Positions 8,663 through 18,067 are shown, numbered from the stretch's first letter. The stretch: 64,000 nucleotides of DNA from Rhizobiales bacterium CCH3-A5 (GCA_001556025.1 LSIB01000181.1:1-64000), one strand, 5' to 3'. The notes: generated by a model from the sequence alone, not told the origin. Made by a program: numbers and translations.

Positions 8663-10065
8663 TCGGCCGCGGCCCTCGCGTCCGCCTCCCAGCCCAGCAG
8701 CTTGCCGGGGTTCATCAGCCCGAACGGATCGGCCAGACGCTTGAACTCGGGCTGGGGCGCATCGGTGCGCTTCCAGCCGGCGTTGTTCAGGACCCATGTG
8801 TGCGGGTTCGAAGCCTGGATGCCGGCCTCTTCGGCCAGCCGCATGATCTCGTGCAGCCGCTCGGCCGTGCTGAAGCGCACCAGCGGCAGGCTGGAGTGAT
8901 AGACGCGGCCCTGCCGGCGCTGGAACTCGATGTGGAAGATCACATCCTCGCGGAATTTTTCCTCCGCCCAGTCGAGTAGTTCGAGGTTCCGGCCGTGCGG
9001 AAAACGCAGTTGCAGATAGGTGATCGCAGGATCGACCTTCAGCGCATGCAGCGTGGTGTGGTTCCAGGTGTATTCGTAGAGCGGGCCGGGCGCGCCTCTG
9101 TCGCGGTGTTCGCCGAAGGCTGCGGCGCGCGCCTCGTCCGCCCCCCGCGCAAAGGTGATCGTGCCGCCCATCTCCGCGATCAGCCGGTCGAGCTCGTCGC
9201 CCTGCGGCTCGGAGACCATCAGGATGGCGAAGGCCTTGCCCGTGCCCAGGTAAGGCGCGAGCCGGCGCAGATAAGGCGCGATGGCGGGCGCATGGATGCT
9301 GACGAGCTTCTTGGCGATGCCGTCGCATTCGGTGAAGGCCTGACCGAAGGCTGCGGCCGCCTTCAGCGTGTCGAAGGTCGCGATGCGCTCGGCCCAGTCA
9401 TGCGCCGGCGCCAGCGGCACCTCGACCTCGGTGATGATGCCGTTGACGCCATAGGCGTGCATCACCTTGAGGATGTCCTTGCCCCGCAGTTCGATCAGGC
9501 GGGGCTCTGCCTCGACCGTCATCACCTGCAGCGCGGTAACCGCGCCCAGATTGTCGATCTGGCCCCAGGTGCAGGAGCCTGCGCCGGCCGCGCCGCCGGC
9601 GACGAAGCCGCCAATCGTCGCCTGCGCCCGCGTCGAGGGGTGCATCCGCAATTCCTGCCCGTGTGACCAGAGCGCCTTGTCGATGTCGAGCAAGTTGGCG
9701 CCGGCCTCGAAGCGGCCAGCGCCGCGTCTCGTCCAGACCACGCGGTTCAGCCGCGTCAGGTTCATGACCACACCGCCCTCCAGCGGCACGGCCTGGCCGT
9801 AATTGCCGGTGCCGCCGCCGCGCACCGTCAGAGGCACCTTGTGGCGAGCGCAGGCCGAGGCGACACGGGCGACCTCCTCCCTGTCGCGCGGCAGGATGAT
9901 GAGATCGGCCTGCCTGCCCTCCAGATCGGGCTTCAGCACGGGCGAAAACCAGAAGAAGTCGCGGCTGTGCATGCGCAGGGACGGCGCATCGTCATAGATC
10001 GTCAGACCGGCGAGGTCGGCGCGCAGGGCGGAAAGGGCGGGGCGGGTGGTCGAAGGAGGCGTCAT
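8659..10065 (-). CDS. FAD-binding oxidase (glycolate oxidase / VAO type), paralogue A
   Basis: A 468-residue flavoprotein with an N-terminal FAD_binding_4 (VAO/PCMH) domain: SRDFFWFSPVLKPDLEG, PRDREEVARVASACA, then the FAD loop VRGGGTGNYGQAVPLEGGV and HPSTRAQATIGGFVAGGAAG. The C-terminal part carries LYEYTWNHTTLHALKVDP. No signal peptide is present. The start (MTPPSTTRP, 10065) fits the domain boundary; 58 upstream codons are intergenic-like. It leads the leftward operon and is clearly paralogous to the enzyme at 13156-14553 in the divergent operon: the same SRDFFW, GTGNYGQAVPL, ELRMHPST and YEYTWNHTTL blocks. Such enzymes oxidise hydroxy acids, but the substrate here is unknown. Confidence 0.88.
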   Translation of the reverse strand: MTPPSTTRPALSALRADLAGLTIYDDAPSLRMHSRDFFWFSPVLKPDLEGRQADLIILPRDREEVARVASACARHKVPLTVRGGGTGNYGQAVPLEGGVVMNLTRLNRVVWTRRGAGRFEAGANLLDIDKALWSHGQELRMHPSTRAQATIGGFVAGGAAGAGSCTWGQIDNLGAVTALQVMTVEAEPRLIELRGKDILKVMHAYGVNGIITEVEVPLAPAHDWAERIATFDTLKAAAAFGQAFTECDGIAKKLVSIHAPAIAPYLRRLAPYLGTGKAFAILMVSEPQGDELDRLIAEMGGTITFARGADEARAAAFGEHRDRGAPGPLYEYTWNHTTLHALKVDPAITYLQLRFPHGRNLELLDWAEEKFREDVIFHIEFQRRQGRVYHSSLPLVRFSTAERLHEIMRLAEEAGIQASNPHTWVLNNAGWKRTDAPQPEFKRLADPFGLMNPGKLLGWEADARAAAE

Positions 10066-10304
10066 GGCGTTCCGGTCGGAAAGAGCAGATGACAGCTTAA
10101 CCGGATGCGGCTCGGGCGGAAGCCGGCGCGGCGCAAGAGCGCCATGACGCGGCGATCCTGCTGTCCAATGCGGCAACTGCCCGTTCTCTGTGCGCAAGCG
10201 CCTCATGCCGCATTTCCAGCGGCCCCCGCTGCATGGCATGTCTATTGCTCGCCCGCGATCTCAGGCATCGTTGCCTTAAACAATCCTCAGGGGAGGTCAC
10301 CAGC

Positions 10305-11339
10305 ATGACGACGATGAAGTATCGGATGAGCCGGCGCGCCGCGCTCGGCCTGCTCGGCGGCTCGGCCGCCTCGGTTCTCGTGCCGGTTCCGGGCGCACGG
10401 GTCAGCGCCCAGACGCTCGACAAGGTCTCCTACCAGACCAACTGGCGCGCCCAGGCCGAGCATGGCGGTTTCTATCTCGCCGCTGCCAACGGCATCTACA
10501 AGAAATACGGCATCGACGCCGAGATCAGGCCCGGCGGCCCCCAGCAGAACCCCTCGCAGCTTTTGCTCGGCGGCCGCGTCGACATGATCATGTCGAACTC
10601 CTTCGAGGCGATCCGCTACGCGCAGGAGAATATCCCCTTCCTCTGCATCGCCTCGATCTTCCAGAAGGACCCGCAGGTCATCATCTCGCATCCCGGCGTC
10701 GGCAATGATTCGCTGGCCGCGCTGAAGGGCAAGCCGATTCTGGTCGGCGCGGCCGGCCGCAACAGCTATTGGCCCTTCCTCAAGGCCAAATTCGGCTACA
10801 GCGACGAGCAGATCAGGCCCTACACCTTCAACATGGCTCCGTTCCTCGCCGACAAGCAGATCTCTCAGCAGGGCTTCCTGTCGTCCGAGCCGTTCGCGAT
10901 CTATAAGCAGGGCGGGGTGACGCCGGTGGTCCACCTGATCGCCGATGCCGGCTTCGAGAACTACAACACCACGATCAACATCTCGCGGAAGATGGTCGAC
11001 GAGAAGAAGGACCTCGTGCAGCGCTTCGTCACTGCCTCGCTGGAAGGCTGGGCCGAGTACATGAAGGCGACGCCCGCCAACGCCGCCGCCAACGCCCAGA
11101 TCCTGAAGGACAATCCCGACATGGATCAGGAGAAGATCGACTACGCCGTCAAGGTGATGACCGAGAAGGGCATCGTGCTGTCTGGCGATGCGCTGACGCT
11201 CGGGGTCGGCGCGATGACCGATGCGCGCTGGGGCAGCTTCTACAAGACCATGACGGAAGCGGGTGTGTTCCCGGCCGGCATCGACCTGAAGAAGGCCTAC
11301 AGCCTGGAATTCATCAACAAGGGCGTTGGCAAGGCTTAA
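10305..11339 (+). CDS. ABC transporter substrate-binding protein, NMT1/TauA type
   Basis: A 344-residue periplasmic binding protein of the NitT/TauT (NMT1/THI5-like) class. The N-terminus SRRAALGLLGGSAAS is Tat-like, followed by a hydrophobic stretch and a likely cleavage near VSAQ. The mature chain begins VSYQTNWRAQAEHGGFYLAAANGIYKKYGID, typical for sulfonate, nitrate, pyrimidine or thiamine-precursor binders. The start has GGGGAGG nine bases upstream. It is first in the operon with ATPase, permease and FAD oxidase, and 239 bp divergent from the oxidase/SDR/hydrolase operon. The ligand may be the substrate of the two oxidases. Confidence 0.9.
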   Translation: MTTMKYRMSRRAALGLLGGSAASVLVPVPGARVSAQTLDKVSYQTNWRAQAEHGGFYLAAANGIYKKYGIDAEIRPGGPQQNPSQLLLGGRVDMIMSNSFEAIRYAQENIPFLCIASIFQKDPQVIISHPGVGNDSLAALKGKPILVGAAGRNSYWPFLKAKFGYSDEQIRPYTFNMAPFLADKQISQQGFLSSEPFAIYKQGGVTPVVHLIADAGFENYNTTINISRKMVDEKKDLVQRFVTASLEGWAEYMKATPANAAANAQILKDNPDMDQEKIDYAVKVMTEKGIVLSGDALTLGVGAMTDARWGSFYKTMTEAGVFPAGIDLKKAYSLEFINKGVGKA

Positions 11340-11365
11340 GCGCCCGACCTCAGAATTCCACGATC

Positions 11366-11414
11366 GCCGTCGTCCCGGACAAGTCGCGTAGCGGCGCAGG
11401 TCCGAGATGACGGC
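11366..11414. repeat. Short dispersed palindromic element
   Basis: About 49 bp with arms GCCGTCGTCCCGGAC (from 11366) and TCCGAGATGACGGC (to 11414), a half-size relative of the elements at 3218 and 40786. It lies between the binding-protein and ATPase genes. Its right arm contains the ATGACGGC that gives the apparent ATG of the ATPase frame at 11407. Confidence 0.65.
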
Positions 11415-12270
11415 ATGGTTGGTTTGGTTACATAAAGATCGGCATCAGGCTTTGGACTTGGCCTCTCTGAGCACACCCACCAAGGAGCACGCCGCCGCCA
11501 GCGGCCGGCCGCTGGTCTCCATCCGTGGCGTCTCCAAGCAGTTCGCCAACGGCACGCTCGCCGTGCGCGACGTCAATCTCGATCTCGGCACGGGCGAGTT
11601 CGTCAGCCTGCTCGGCCCCTCCGGCTGCGGTAAATCGACCCTGCTGCGCATGATCGCGGGGCTGGGCGCGCCCTCAGGCGGCGCGATCAACTGGCCGACG
11701 ACCGGGCACGACGCCGGCGGCAAGCCGGAACGTGATCTCGGCTTCGTCTTCCAGGACCCGACGCTGATGCCTTGGGCGACGGCGCTGGCCAACGTCATGA
11801 TGCCGCTGACGCTGAAAGGCGTGCGCAAGGCTGAGGCAGAGGCCAGAGCCGCGCAGATGCTGGCGTTGGTCGGGCTGAAAGGCTTCGAGCGCTCCTATCC
11901 GCGCGAACTCTCGGGCGGCATGAAGATGCGCGTCTCGATCGCGCGCGGGCTGGTGCTCAAGCCCAAAATCTTGCTGATGGACGAGCCTTTTGCCGCGCTC
12001 GACGAGATCACCCGCCACCGCCTGAACGACGATCTGCTCGAACTCTGGTGGCAGGAGAAGTTCACCGCCGTCTTCGTCACCCATTCCGTGTTCGAGTCGG
12101 TCTATCTCTCCAAGCGCATCGTGGTGATGGCGGCAAGGCCCGGCCGGATCATGGCCGATCTCGACGTCGATGCCCCCTATCCGCGCGACGAGCTGTTCCG
12201 GACCTCGCCCGAATACGCCCATCTCTGCCGCGTTGTCTCGGGCAAGCTCAAGGAGGCGATCGGATCGTGA
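11407..12270 (+). CDS. ABC transporter ATP-binding protein, NitT/TauT type
   Basis: An ATPase of the TauB/SsuB class (at most 287 residues), energising the importer formed with the flanking binding protein and permease. Walker A is GPSGCGKST, the Q-loop is [10 protein letters not shown], the signature [15 protein letters not shown], Walker [13 protein letters not shown], and the switch His is in [10 protein letters not shown]. The start is uncertain. The only in-frame ATG (11407) lies inside a dispersed palindrome and has no Shine-Dalgarno, so translation more likely begins at TTG 11452 or 11458, giving about 270 residues. The coordinates given are the longest frame. The stop overlaps the permease start by 4 bp. 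Confidence 0.88.
   Translation: MTAWLVWLHKDRHQALDLASLSTPTKEHAAASGRPLVSIRGVSKQFANGTLAVRDVNLDLGTGEFVSLLGPSGCGKSTLLRMIAGLGAPSGGAINWPTTGHDAGGKPERDLGFVFQDPTLMPWATALANVMMPLTLKGVRKAEAEARAAQMLALVGLKGFERSYPRELSGGMKMRVSIARGLVLKPKILLMDEPFAALDEITRHRLNDDLLELWWQEKFTAVFVTHSVFESVYLSKRIVVMAARPGRIMADLDVDAPYPRDELFRTSPEYAHLCRVVSGKLKEAIGS
12251..12256 (+). promoter_or_regulatory. Shine-Dalgarno AGGAGG deciding a GTG start
   Basis: A full AGGAGG hexamer lies 10 bases before GTG 12267, inside the 3' end of the ATPase gene. It supports GTG at 12267 as the start of the permease rather than codons further upstream in the same frame. Confidence 0.75.
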
Positions 12271-13154
12271 GCGCGCCGTCGATCGAAACCCTGCTGCCGT
12301 CCCACTCCAGCGGCACCGACGCCGAAGCCCGCCCGGTCTTCGCGACCGAGCCGCGCATCCTCGGCCTGCCCGCCAGCGCCTGGCCGCGCATCCTCGCGCC
12401 GCTCGTGATCGGCGTGCTGGCGCTCGGGCTGTGGGAGTTCGCGGTCTGGTGGAACGCGATCCCGCAATACATCCTGCCCGGCCCCATTCTGATCGGCCAG
12501 ACGCTGGTCGCCGACTGGGGCACGCTCTCGGTTTCGCTCTGGATCACGCTGAAGATCACCTTCATGGCCCTGGCGGCCGCCGTCATCGTCGGAGTCACGC
12601 TCGCCGTGCTGTTCACCCAGTCGAAATGGCTGGAGATGTCGCTCCTGCCCTATGCGGTGATCCTGCAGGTCACGCCGATCGTGGCGATCGCGCCGCTGAT
12701 CATCATCTGGGCCGGCGACATCAACCTCTCGCTGCTGATCTGCGCCTGGATCGTCGCCTTTTTCCCGATCCTGTCGAACACGATCCTCGGGCTAAACTCC
12801 GCCGACCACAACCTGATCAACCTCTTCCAGCTCTATGGCGCCACCCGCTGGCAGACGATGCGCTATCTGAAGCTGCCGGCCGCGCTGCCTTACTTCCTTG
12901 CGGGCCTGAAGATTTCCGGTGGGCTCGCGCTGATCGGGGCCGTTGTCGCCGAATTCGTCGCCGGGACTGGCGGCAGCGCATCGGGGCTGGCCTATCGCAT
13001 CCTCGAAGCAGGCTACCAGCTCAAGATTCCACGGGTCTTCGCCGCTCTCATCATGATCTCGCTGTCGGGCATCGCGATCTTCCTCGCGACGAGCTGGATT
13101 TCGCATCTGCTGCTGCGGCGCTGGCATGAGAGCGCGCTGAAGCGGGAGAATTGA
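12267..13154 (+). CDS. ABC transporter permease, NitT/TauT type
   Basis: A 295-residue inner-membrane permease of the BPD_transp_1 family. About six hydrophobic segments are visible, beginning with [20 protein letters not shown]. The EAA-like cytoplasmic loop is near [20 protein letters not shown]. It starts with GTG at 12267, overlapping the ATPase stop (GTGA), with AGGAGG in front. It stops 1 bp before the FAD oxidase ATG, so ATPase, permease and oxidase are tightly coupled in one transcript. It forms the membrane part of the importer with the genes at 10305 and 11407. Confidence 0.9.
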   Translation: MSAPSIETLLPSHSSGTDAEARPVFATEPRILGLPASAWPRILAPLVIGVLALGLWEFAVWWNAIPQYILPGPILIGQTLVADWGTLSVSLWITLKITFMALAAAVIVGVTLAVLFTQSKWLEMSLLPYAVILQVTPIVAIAPLIIIWAGDINLSLLICAWIVAFFPILSNTILGLNSADHNLINLFQLYGATRWQTMRYLKLPAALPYFLAGLKISGGLALIGAVVAEFVAGTGGSASGLAYRILEAGYQLKIPRVFAALIMISLSGIAIFLATSWISHLLLRRWHESALKREN

Positions 13155-13155
13155 G

Positions 13156-14553
13156 ATGAGCGCAGTGCCCGAGCGCAAGCCCAGGGCGGCCCAGCCCTCG
13201 CGCTACGACATCGCGGCCCTGAAGGCTGCGCTTTCGGACATCCAGCTCATCGACGAGCCGCAGGTGGTCCGCAAGCGCTCGCGCGACTTTTTCTGGTATT
13301 CGCCGGTCCTGAACACCGAACTCGCCGACAAGAGCGCCGACATCATCGCCGTGCCGCGCGACGAGGCTGAGGTCATCCGCATCGCCGCGGCCTGCGCCAC
13401 GCTGCGGATACCGCTCACGGTGCGCGCCGCCGGAACCGGCAATTACGGGCAAGCCGTGCCGCTGCAAGGGGGCGTGCTGCTCGACATCAACGCCCTGACC
13501 GGCATCGAATGGCTAAAGCCCGGCATCGTACGCGCGGCGGCCGGCTCGCGCCTGCTCGACATCGACATGGCGACGCGGGCCGAGGGCTTCGAGCTGCGCA
13601 TGCATCCCTCGACCAAGCGCTCGGCGACGCTGGGCGGCTTCGTCGCCGGCGGCTCGGGCGGCGTCGGCTCGGTCACGTATGGCGGCCTGCGCGAGCCGGG
13701 CAACATCCTGGCCGCCCGCATCGTCACGGTCGAGGAGGAGCCGCGCATCCTGGAACTGCGCGACGACGCAGCACAGAAGGTCAACCGCGCCTATGGCACG
13801 ACCGGCATCATCACCGCGCTGGAGATGCCGCTGGCTCCCGCCTGGCCCTGGATCGACGTCATCGCCGCCTTCGACGACTACATGGACGCGTTCAAGGCCG
13901 GTTACGAGGTCGCGCTGGCCGACGGTGTCGTCAAGAAGCTGGTGACGCCTGTTTCATGGCCGATCCCGGGCTATTTCGGCGCGCTGAAGCAGCATTGTCC
14001 TGAAGGCAAAAGCATTCTGATCTGCATGATCGCCGAAGCCTCGCTCGGCCCGTTCAAGGCGATCATCGGCGAGCATGGCGCGGTGACGTACGAGGCGCCA
14101 TCGGAAGAGGGACCGGGCACCGTCCCGCTCTACGAATACACCTGGAACCACACAACGCTGCAATGGCTGAAGAGCGACCGCTCGGTCACCTATCTGCAAT
14201 GCCTGTTCCCGCATGACCGCCTGGTCGAGAGCGCCCAGGAGATGATCTCGGCGTTTCCCGACGAGGTGCTGGCCCATCACGAATTCATCCGTTTCGGCGG
14301 GCGTGTCACGGCAAGCGCGCTGCCGATCCTGCGCTATACGACGCGTGAGCGGCTGGACGAGATCATCGCGCTGCATGAGGAGGCCGGCGTCATGATCGCC
14401 AATCCCCATGTCGTCTCGCTGGAGGCGGGTAGCCGCCACAAGCGCGCCGACGCCGACCAACTCGGTTTCAAACGCGAGGTCGATCCGCACGGCCTGCTCA
14501 ACCCCGGCAAGATGGCGACCTTCTCGCCATCGGCCGAGGATCAGGCGAAATAG
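13156..14553 (+). CDS. FAD-binding oxidase (glycolate oxidase / VAO type), paralogue B
   Basis: A 465-residue flavoprotein, paralogue of the gene at 8659-10065. Shared blocks include SRDFFWYSPVLNTELADKSAD, PRDEAEVIRIAAACATL, GTGNYGQAVPLQGGV, ELRMHPSTKRSATLGGFVAGG and LYEYTWNHTTLQWLK. Having the two copies in divergent operons around one importer suggests that they act on related compounds, or as a hetero-oligomer. No signal peptide. The ATG has GGGAG upstream. Its 3' end overlaps the convergent coiled-coil gene by 13 bp (14541-14553). The substrate is unknown; annotation as glycolate oxidase would overstate the evidence. Confidence 0.88.
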   Translation: MSAVPERKPRAAQPSRYDIAALKAALSDIQLIDEPQVVRKRSRDFFWYSPVLNTELADKSADIIAVPRDEAEVIRIAAACATLRIPLTVRAAGTGNYGQAVPLQGGVLLDINALTGIEWLKPGIVRAAAGSRLLDIDMATRAEGFELRMHPSTKRSATLGGFVAGGSGGVGSVTYGGLREPGNILAARIVTVEEEPRILELRDDAAQKVNRAYGTTGIITALEMPLAPAWPWIDVIAAFDDYMDAFKAGYEVALADGVVKKLVTPVSWPIPGYFGALKQHCPEGKSILICMIAEASLGPFKAIIGEHGAVTYEAPSEEGPGTVPLYEYTWNHTTLQWLKSDRSVTYLQCLFPHDRLVESAQEMISAFPDEVLAHHEFIRFGGRVTASALPILRYTTRERLDEIIALHEEAGVMIANPHVVSLEAGSRHKRADADQLGFKREVDPHGLLNPGKMATFSPSAEDQAK

Positions 14554-15527
14554 GCGAGCTTCCGGTCCGCCGACATGGCGTCGAGCGCGTAGAGGTCGGC
14601 CTCGGAGATGGTCGCCGCCGATCGTATGGCTGCGGCGGTTTCCAGAATCGCGGTTTCCGGATGGCTCTCTCTGGCAGCTGCCCCAACTGCGACCGGCTCG
14701 ACGAAATCGAGGTCGATTTCGACCGGCTCCTGTTCCGCCGTCTCCTCGAAGACGAGGTCGTCGCTCAGGTTCTGGATCGAGCCGAGCCTGCGCTCCATCG
14801 GCTGCGTCATCGTCTGGCTGGAGATGGTATCGCCCGCCTCTCCGGCGAGGCCGCCGATCTCGACGATCTCGATATCCTCATAGGCGGCTGCGGGCATCGC
14901 AGCAGGTTTGTCGTATGTCGGGGCGGGCATCTCGCTGACCGGATCGCTCCAGGTCACGATTTCCAGCTCCCGCGCGTCGGGTTCGTCCTGCGCCCGGTCG
15001 GCGAAGGCGCGCAGGCTGGAATCCAGCATGGCGATAGTGTCGGCGATCTTGTCGATCTGTTGAGCCGTGCCCTCGACGATCGCGGCGGCGGCGAAGATCT
15101 CTGTCGTCCGGCGGTCGAGCAGGTCGCAGAGCTCGTCGGTCTCTCCGGCTTCGCGCAGCCGCCAGGATGCTTCCTGGATGGTCTCGGTCGCTGCGAGAAT
15201 CCGCGCCGACGAGGTTTCGATGCGCTGGGCGAGGCCGGATGACGCTGCCTCCGTCCGGCCACTGATGCGTTCAAGATCGACGCGCAGATCGGCGATCAGG
15301 GCCGCCGCCTCGCGCAGGCTCGGGTCCGGCGCGGGCTCGGCGACGGCGACGCCGACCGCACGCTCGATCCGGCCGATCGCACCCAGCAACTGGATGGTGT
15401 CGGCCTGGCGATTGCGCCTGGCGAATTCGGCCATGAACCAGCGCCCGCGTGCCGTCTCCATCACGGCCTCGGAGATCGCCTCGTAGTCGTTCTCGCTGAG
15501 CGCCGTCAGCGAACGCGCCTCGCTCAT
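14541..15527 (-). CDS. Conserved-looking coiled-coil protein of unknown function
   Basis: A 328-residue soluble protein that I do not recognise. The N-terminus has a compact block, SENDYEAISEAVMETARGRW then FMAEFARRNRQADT, that looks like a folded, conserved module. Residues 50-200 are helical and coiled-coil-like, with long Ala/Glu/Leu stretches such as REAAALIADLRVDLERI and IDKIADTIAMLDSSLRAF. The C-terminal 120 residues are acidic and low in complexity. There is no signal peptide or membrane segment. The start at 15527 (MSEARS) fits the conserved block. The helical layout recalls CheZ-like or receptor-associated proteins, but no catalytic motif is seen. It is convergent and overlapping with FAD oxidase B. 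Confidence 0.7.
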   Translation of the reverse strand: MSEARSLTALSENDYEAISEAVMETARGRWFMAEFARRNRQADTIQLLGAIGRIERAVGVAVAEPAPDPSLREAAALIADLRVDLERISGRTEAASSGLAQRIETSSARILAATETIQEASWRLREAGETDELCDLLDRRTTEIFAAAAIVEGTAQQIDKIADTIAMLDSSLRAFADRAQDEPDARELEIVTWSDPVSEMPAPTYDKPAAMPAAAYEDIEIVEIGGLAGEAGDTISSQTMTQPMERRLGSIQNLSDDLVFEETAEQEPVEIDLDFVEPVAVGAAARESHPETAILETAAAIRSAATISEADLYALDAMSADRKLAYFA

Positions 15528-15643
15528 GACCAACCTGCTCTGGAAGGACTGGCCGAATCGGCATTCGTCAGTCTGGATGCACCATCGCAAAGCCTGCCTC
15601 ACGATTGATTAAGGAATTGCTGCCGGGCGATGCGGCGAAGCGG

Positions 15644-16825
15644 ATGCGCCCTGCCGTGACGAGACTGTTCCCTTCCCGCAGCGGCCTCGCCGCGCGGCTG
15701 TCGCTGCTGCATGCGCTGACCTTCCTCTCCGTCGGCGTCTACATCCCGTTCTTTCCGCTCTGGCTCGCCTCTCGCGGCGTATCGGATGTTGCGATCGGCG
15801 TGCTCCTGACCATCCCGATCGTCGCGCGCGTGCTGGCGGCGTCGGGCGCGGCGGGCCTCGGCGACGGCCGGGTTCCGCCGGTGCTGCTGCTGGCGGGCCT
15901 CAATTTGGCGGGCGCCTTGTTCTACGCCGCAATGGCGGCCCAGTCCGACCCCTGGGTCATCGGTCTCTTGATGGCGCTGAGCGCTATGGCGACCGCCGGC
16001 GTGATTCCGCTCGCCGACATGCTGACGACGGCGCAGGTCCGGGCTGGCGCGGGCATCGACTATGGCCGCGTCCGGCTCTGGGGCTCGGTCAGCTTCTTCG
16101 CCGCCAATCTGCTCGGCGGCGTGGTGATCGCGCGGCAGGGCGCAGGTATCGTGCCCATGGCGATGGCGGCCTGCTTCGCCTGCGCCGCGCTTCTGGCGCT
16201 GGCTGCGCCATCGCCGCCGCGCGGCCTCTCCGCGACGCCGCCGCGAGGCGCGCCACGCGCTGGTTTCGGCGCGGCCTTCTGGTGGGCCATTGCCGCCGTC
16301 GCCTGCATCAACGCCACCCATGGCGCGCTTTACGCCTTCGGCTCACTGCACTGGCGCAATCTCGGCTACAGCGAGGAAGCGATCGGCGGCTTTTGGGCGG
16401 TTGGCGTCGCCGCCGAAATCCTGCTGTTTCTGGTGGCGGGCGGCATCGTCGCGCGCGGCGTGGCCGGGCTGTTCTGGATCGGCGTCGGGGGAGGCGCGGC
16501 GGTGGTGCGGTTCGGCGTGATGGCGGTCGATCCCGGACCGTGGACGACCCTGGCCCTGCAATGCCTGCACGGTCTCAGTTTCGGCTGCCTCCATCTCGGC
16601 GCCATGGCGGTGGTCTCCGCGCTGGCGCCCGACGGCAGACGGGCCGCGGCGCAAGGGCGGCTGGTCGCTGTCAGCGCCTTTGCGAGCGCCGCAGCTACCC
16701 TGATCTCCGGGCCGGTGTTCCAGAATCACGGCGCTCTCGTCTTCCTCGCCATGACGCCGCTGGCAATTCTCGGTTGTGTCTTTGCTGCGCTTGCCAAGCG
16801 CAACCTGCCCGGCGATACAGGCTGA
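15644..16825 (+). CDS. MFS transporter (HcaT / MFS_1-like)
   Basis: A 393-residue inner-membrane transporter with about 12 hydrophobic segments. The beginning LSLLHALTFLSVGVYIPFFPLWL with the DVAIGVLLTIP loop, plus GRVRLWGSVSFF, resembles the 3-phenylpropionate transporter (HcaT)/NUP-like MFS branch. The ATG at 15644 is preferred; a TTG at 15605 would add 13 residues but has no ribosome-binding site. The gene stands alone, 117 bp from a divergent gene and 86 bp before the lipid-transport operon. The substrate is not predictable; an aromatic or other hydrophobic acid, or drug efflux, is possible. Confidence 0.82.
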   Translation: MRPAVTRLFPSRSGLAARLSLLHALTFLSVGVYIPFFPLWLASRGVSDVAIGVLLTIPIVARVLAASGAAGLGDGRVPPVLLLAGLNLAGALFYAAMAAQSDPWVIGLLMALSAMATAGVIPLADMLTTAQVRAGAGIDYGRVRLWGSVSFFAANLLGGVVIARQGAGIVPMAMAACFACAALLALAAPSPPRGLSATPPRGAPRAGFGAAFWWAIAAVACINATHGALYAFGSLHWRNLGYSEEAIGGFWAVGVAAEILLFLVAGGIVARGVAGLFWIGVGGGAAVVRFGVMAVDPGPWTTLALQCLHGLSFGCLHLGAMAVVSALAPDGRRAAAQGRLVAVSAFASAAATLISGPVFQNHGALVFLAMTPLAILGCVFAALAKRNLPGDTG

Positions 16826-16911
16826 AGGGGTGGAACCGGCATGGTCTGCAAGGCGTTGAGAGCGGTCTGTCATGGTCGCGCCACGCCGGGCAGGGGACAT
16901 CACGGAGTATC

Positions 16912-18057
16912 ATGGCGACCCTCGACACCGCCGATCCTCAAGCGGTCTATCGCGACGATGCAGGCACGCTCGCCATTGCGCTCTCGGGCGCGTGGAGCGC
17001 CGAGCATGCGCCGCGCATCGAGGAACTGATCGAGGAGATCGGCGGCCGGCTGGCAAAGGTCGGCGCGGCCCGGATCGACCTCTCGGCGGTGGCGCGGCTC
17101 GACACGCTCGGCGCCTATGTCCTCAACCGGCTCAAGGCCGAGCGCGAGGAGGCGGGCGGGGCCGTCGAGATTGCCAGCCAGCGCTCGGAGCATGCCGTGC
17201 TTCTCGCCGAAATCCAGATCCATGGCGAGGATGCGATCTCGCCTGCCGGCAGTTTCGGCGTCGTCAGCGTGCTGGTGAACATCGGCGCCGCCATCATCCG
17301 CTTCGGCCGCGACATGGTCGGCGGCGCGATGTTTCTGGGCGAGGTCGTCGTCGGTTCGCTCGCCGTGCTGCTCGGCCCGCGCAAGTTCCGCGGTCCGTCC
17401 CTGATCAACCAGATCGAGCTGATCGCGTTCAACGGCGCGCCGATCATCATGCTGATCTCGTTCCTGGTCGGCTGCATCGTCGCCCAGCAGGGCATCTTCC
17501 AGCTCCAGCAGTTCGGCGCGACGGCCTTCGTCGTCAACCTGACCGGCATCCTGATCCTGCGCGAACTCGGCGTGCTCCTGACCTCGATCATGATCGCCGG
17601 CCGCTCGGGCTCGGCCTTCACCGCCGAGATCGGCTCGATGAAGATGCGCGAGGAGATCGACGCGCTGCGCGTGATGGGGCTCGATCCGATCGAGGTGCTG
17701 GTGGTTCCGCGCATTCTGGCGCTGGTCATCTCGCTGCCGATCCTCACCTTCATCTCTGCGATGTCGGGCCTGACGGGGGCCGCGTTGGTCGCCTGGCTCT
17801 ATGGCGGCATCGGCATCGACACCTTCCTCGCCAGGCTGCAGGGCGTCATCACCTGGAAGCATTTCGCCGTGGGGCTGATCAAGGCGCCGTTCATGGCCTT
17901 CGTCATTGGTCTGATCGCCTCGATCGAGGGGCTCGCGGTCAAAGGCTCGGCCGAGTCGCTTGGCCGTCAGGTCACGGCATCGGTGGTGAAGGCGATCTTC
18001 ATGGTCATCGTCGTCGACGGCCTCTTCGCCATGTTCTTCGCGTCGATCGCGTTCTGA
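16912..18057 (+). CDS. mlaE: MlaE-type lipid ABC transporter permease with N-terminal STAS domain
   Basis: A 381-residue protein combining a STAS-like domain (residues 1-100, with ARIDLSAVARLDTLGAYVLN) and an MlaE permease domain (about 120-381). Permease marks are QIELIAFNGAPIIMLISFLVG, LRELGVLLTSIMIAGRSGSA, and AEIGSMKMREEIDALRVMGL. In E. coli the STAS protein MlaB is a separate subunit; here it is fused, as in many alphaproteobacteria. The complex moves phospholipids between inner and outer membranes. The ATG at 16912 has GGAG upstream. First of four co-directional genes (permease, ATPase, MCE protein, lipoprotein). Confidence 0.93.
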   Translation: MATLDTADPQAVYRDDAGTLAIALSGAWSAEHAPRIEELIEEIGGRLAKVGAARIDLSAVARLDTLGAYVLNRLKAEREEAGGAVEIASQRSEHAVLLAEIQIHGEDAISPAGSFGVVSVLVNIGAAIIRFGRDMVGGAMFLGEVVVGSLAVLLGPRKFRGPSLINQIELIAFNGAPIIMLISFLVGCIVAQQGIFQLQQFGATAFVVNLTGILILRELGVLLTSIMIAGRSGSAFTAEIGSMKMREEIDALRVMGLDPIEVLVVPRILALVISLPILTFISAMSGLTGAALVAWLYGGIGIDTFLARLQGVITWKHFAVGLIKAPFMAFVIGLIASIEGLAVKGSAESLGRQVTASVVKAIFMVIVVDGLFAMFFASIAF

Positions 18058-18067
18058 GGCCCGTTGC

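Noticed and set aside
8801..8825. A GGTTCGAAGCC stretch resembling a tRNA T-loop
   Set aside because: It lies inside the FAD oxidase coding sequence, and no cloverleaf partner stems are present.
10066..10304. A named operator in the divergent region between the two FAD-oxidase operons
   Set aside because: Partial dyads such as TTGCCTTAAACAA are present, but nothing symmetrical enough or repeated to claim a site.
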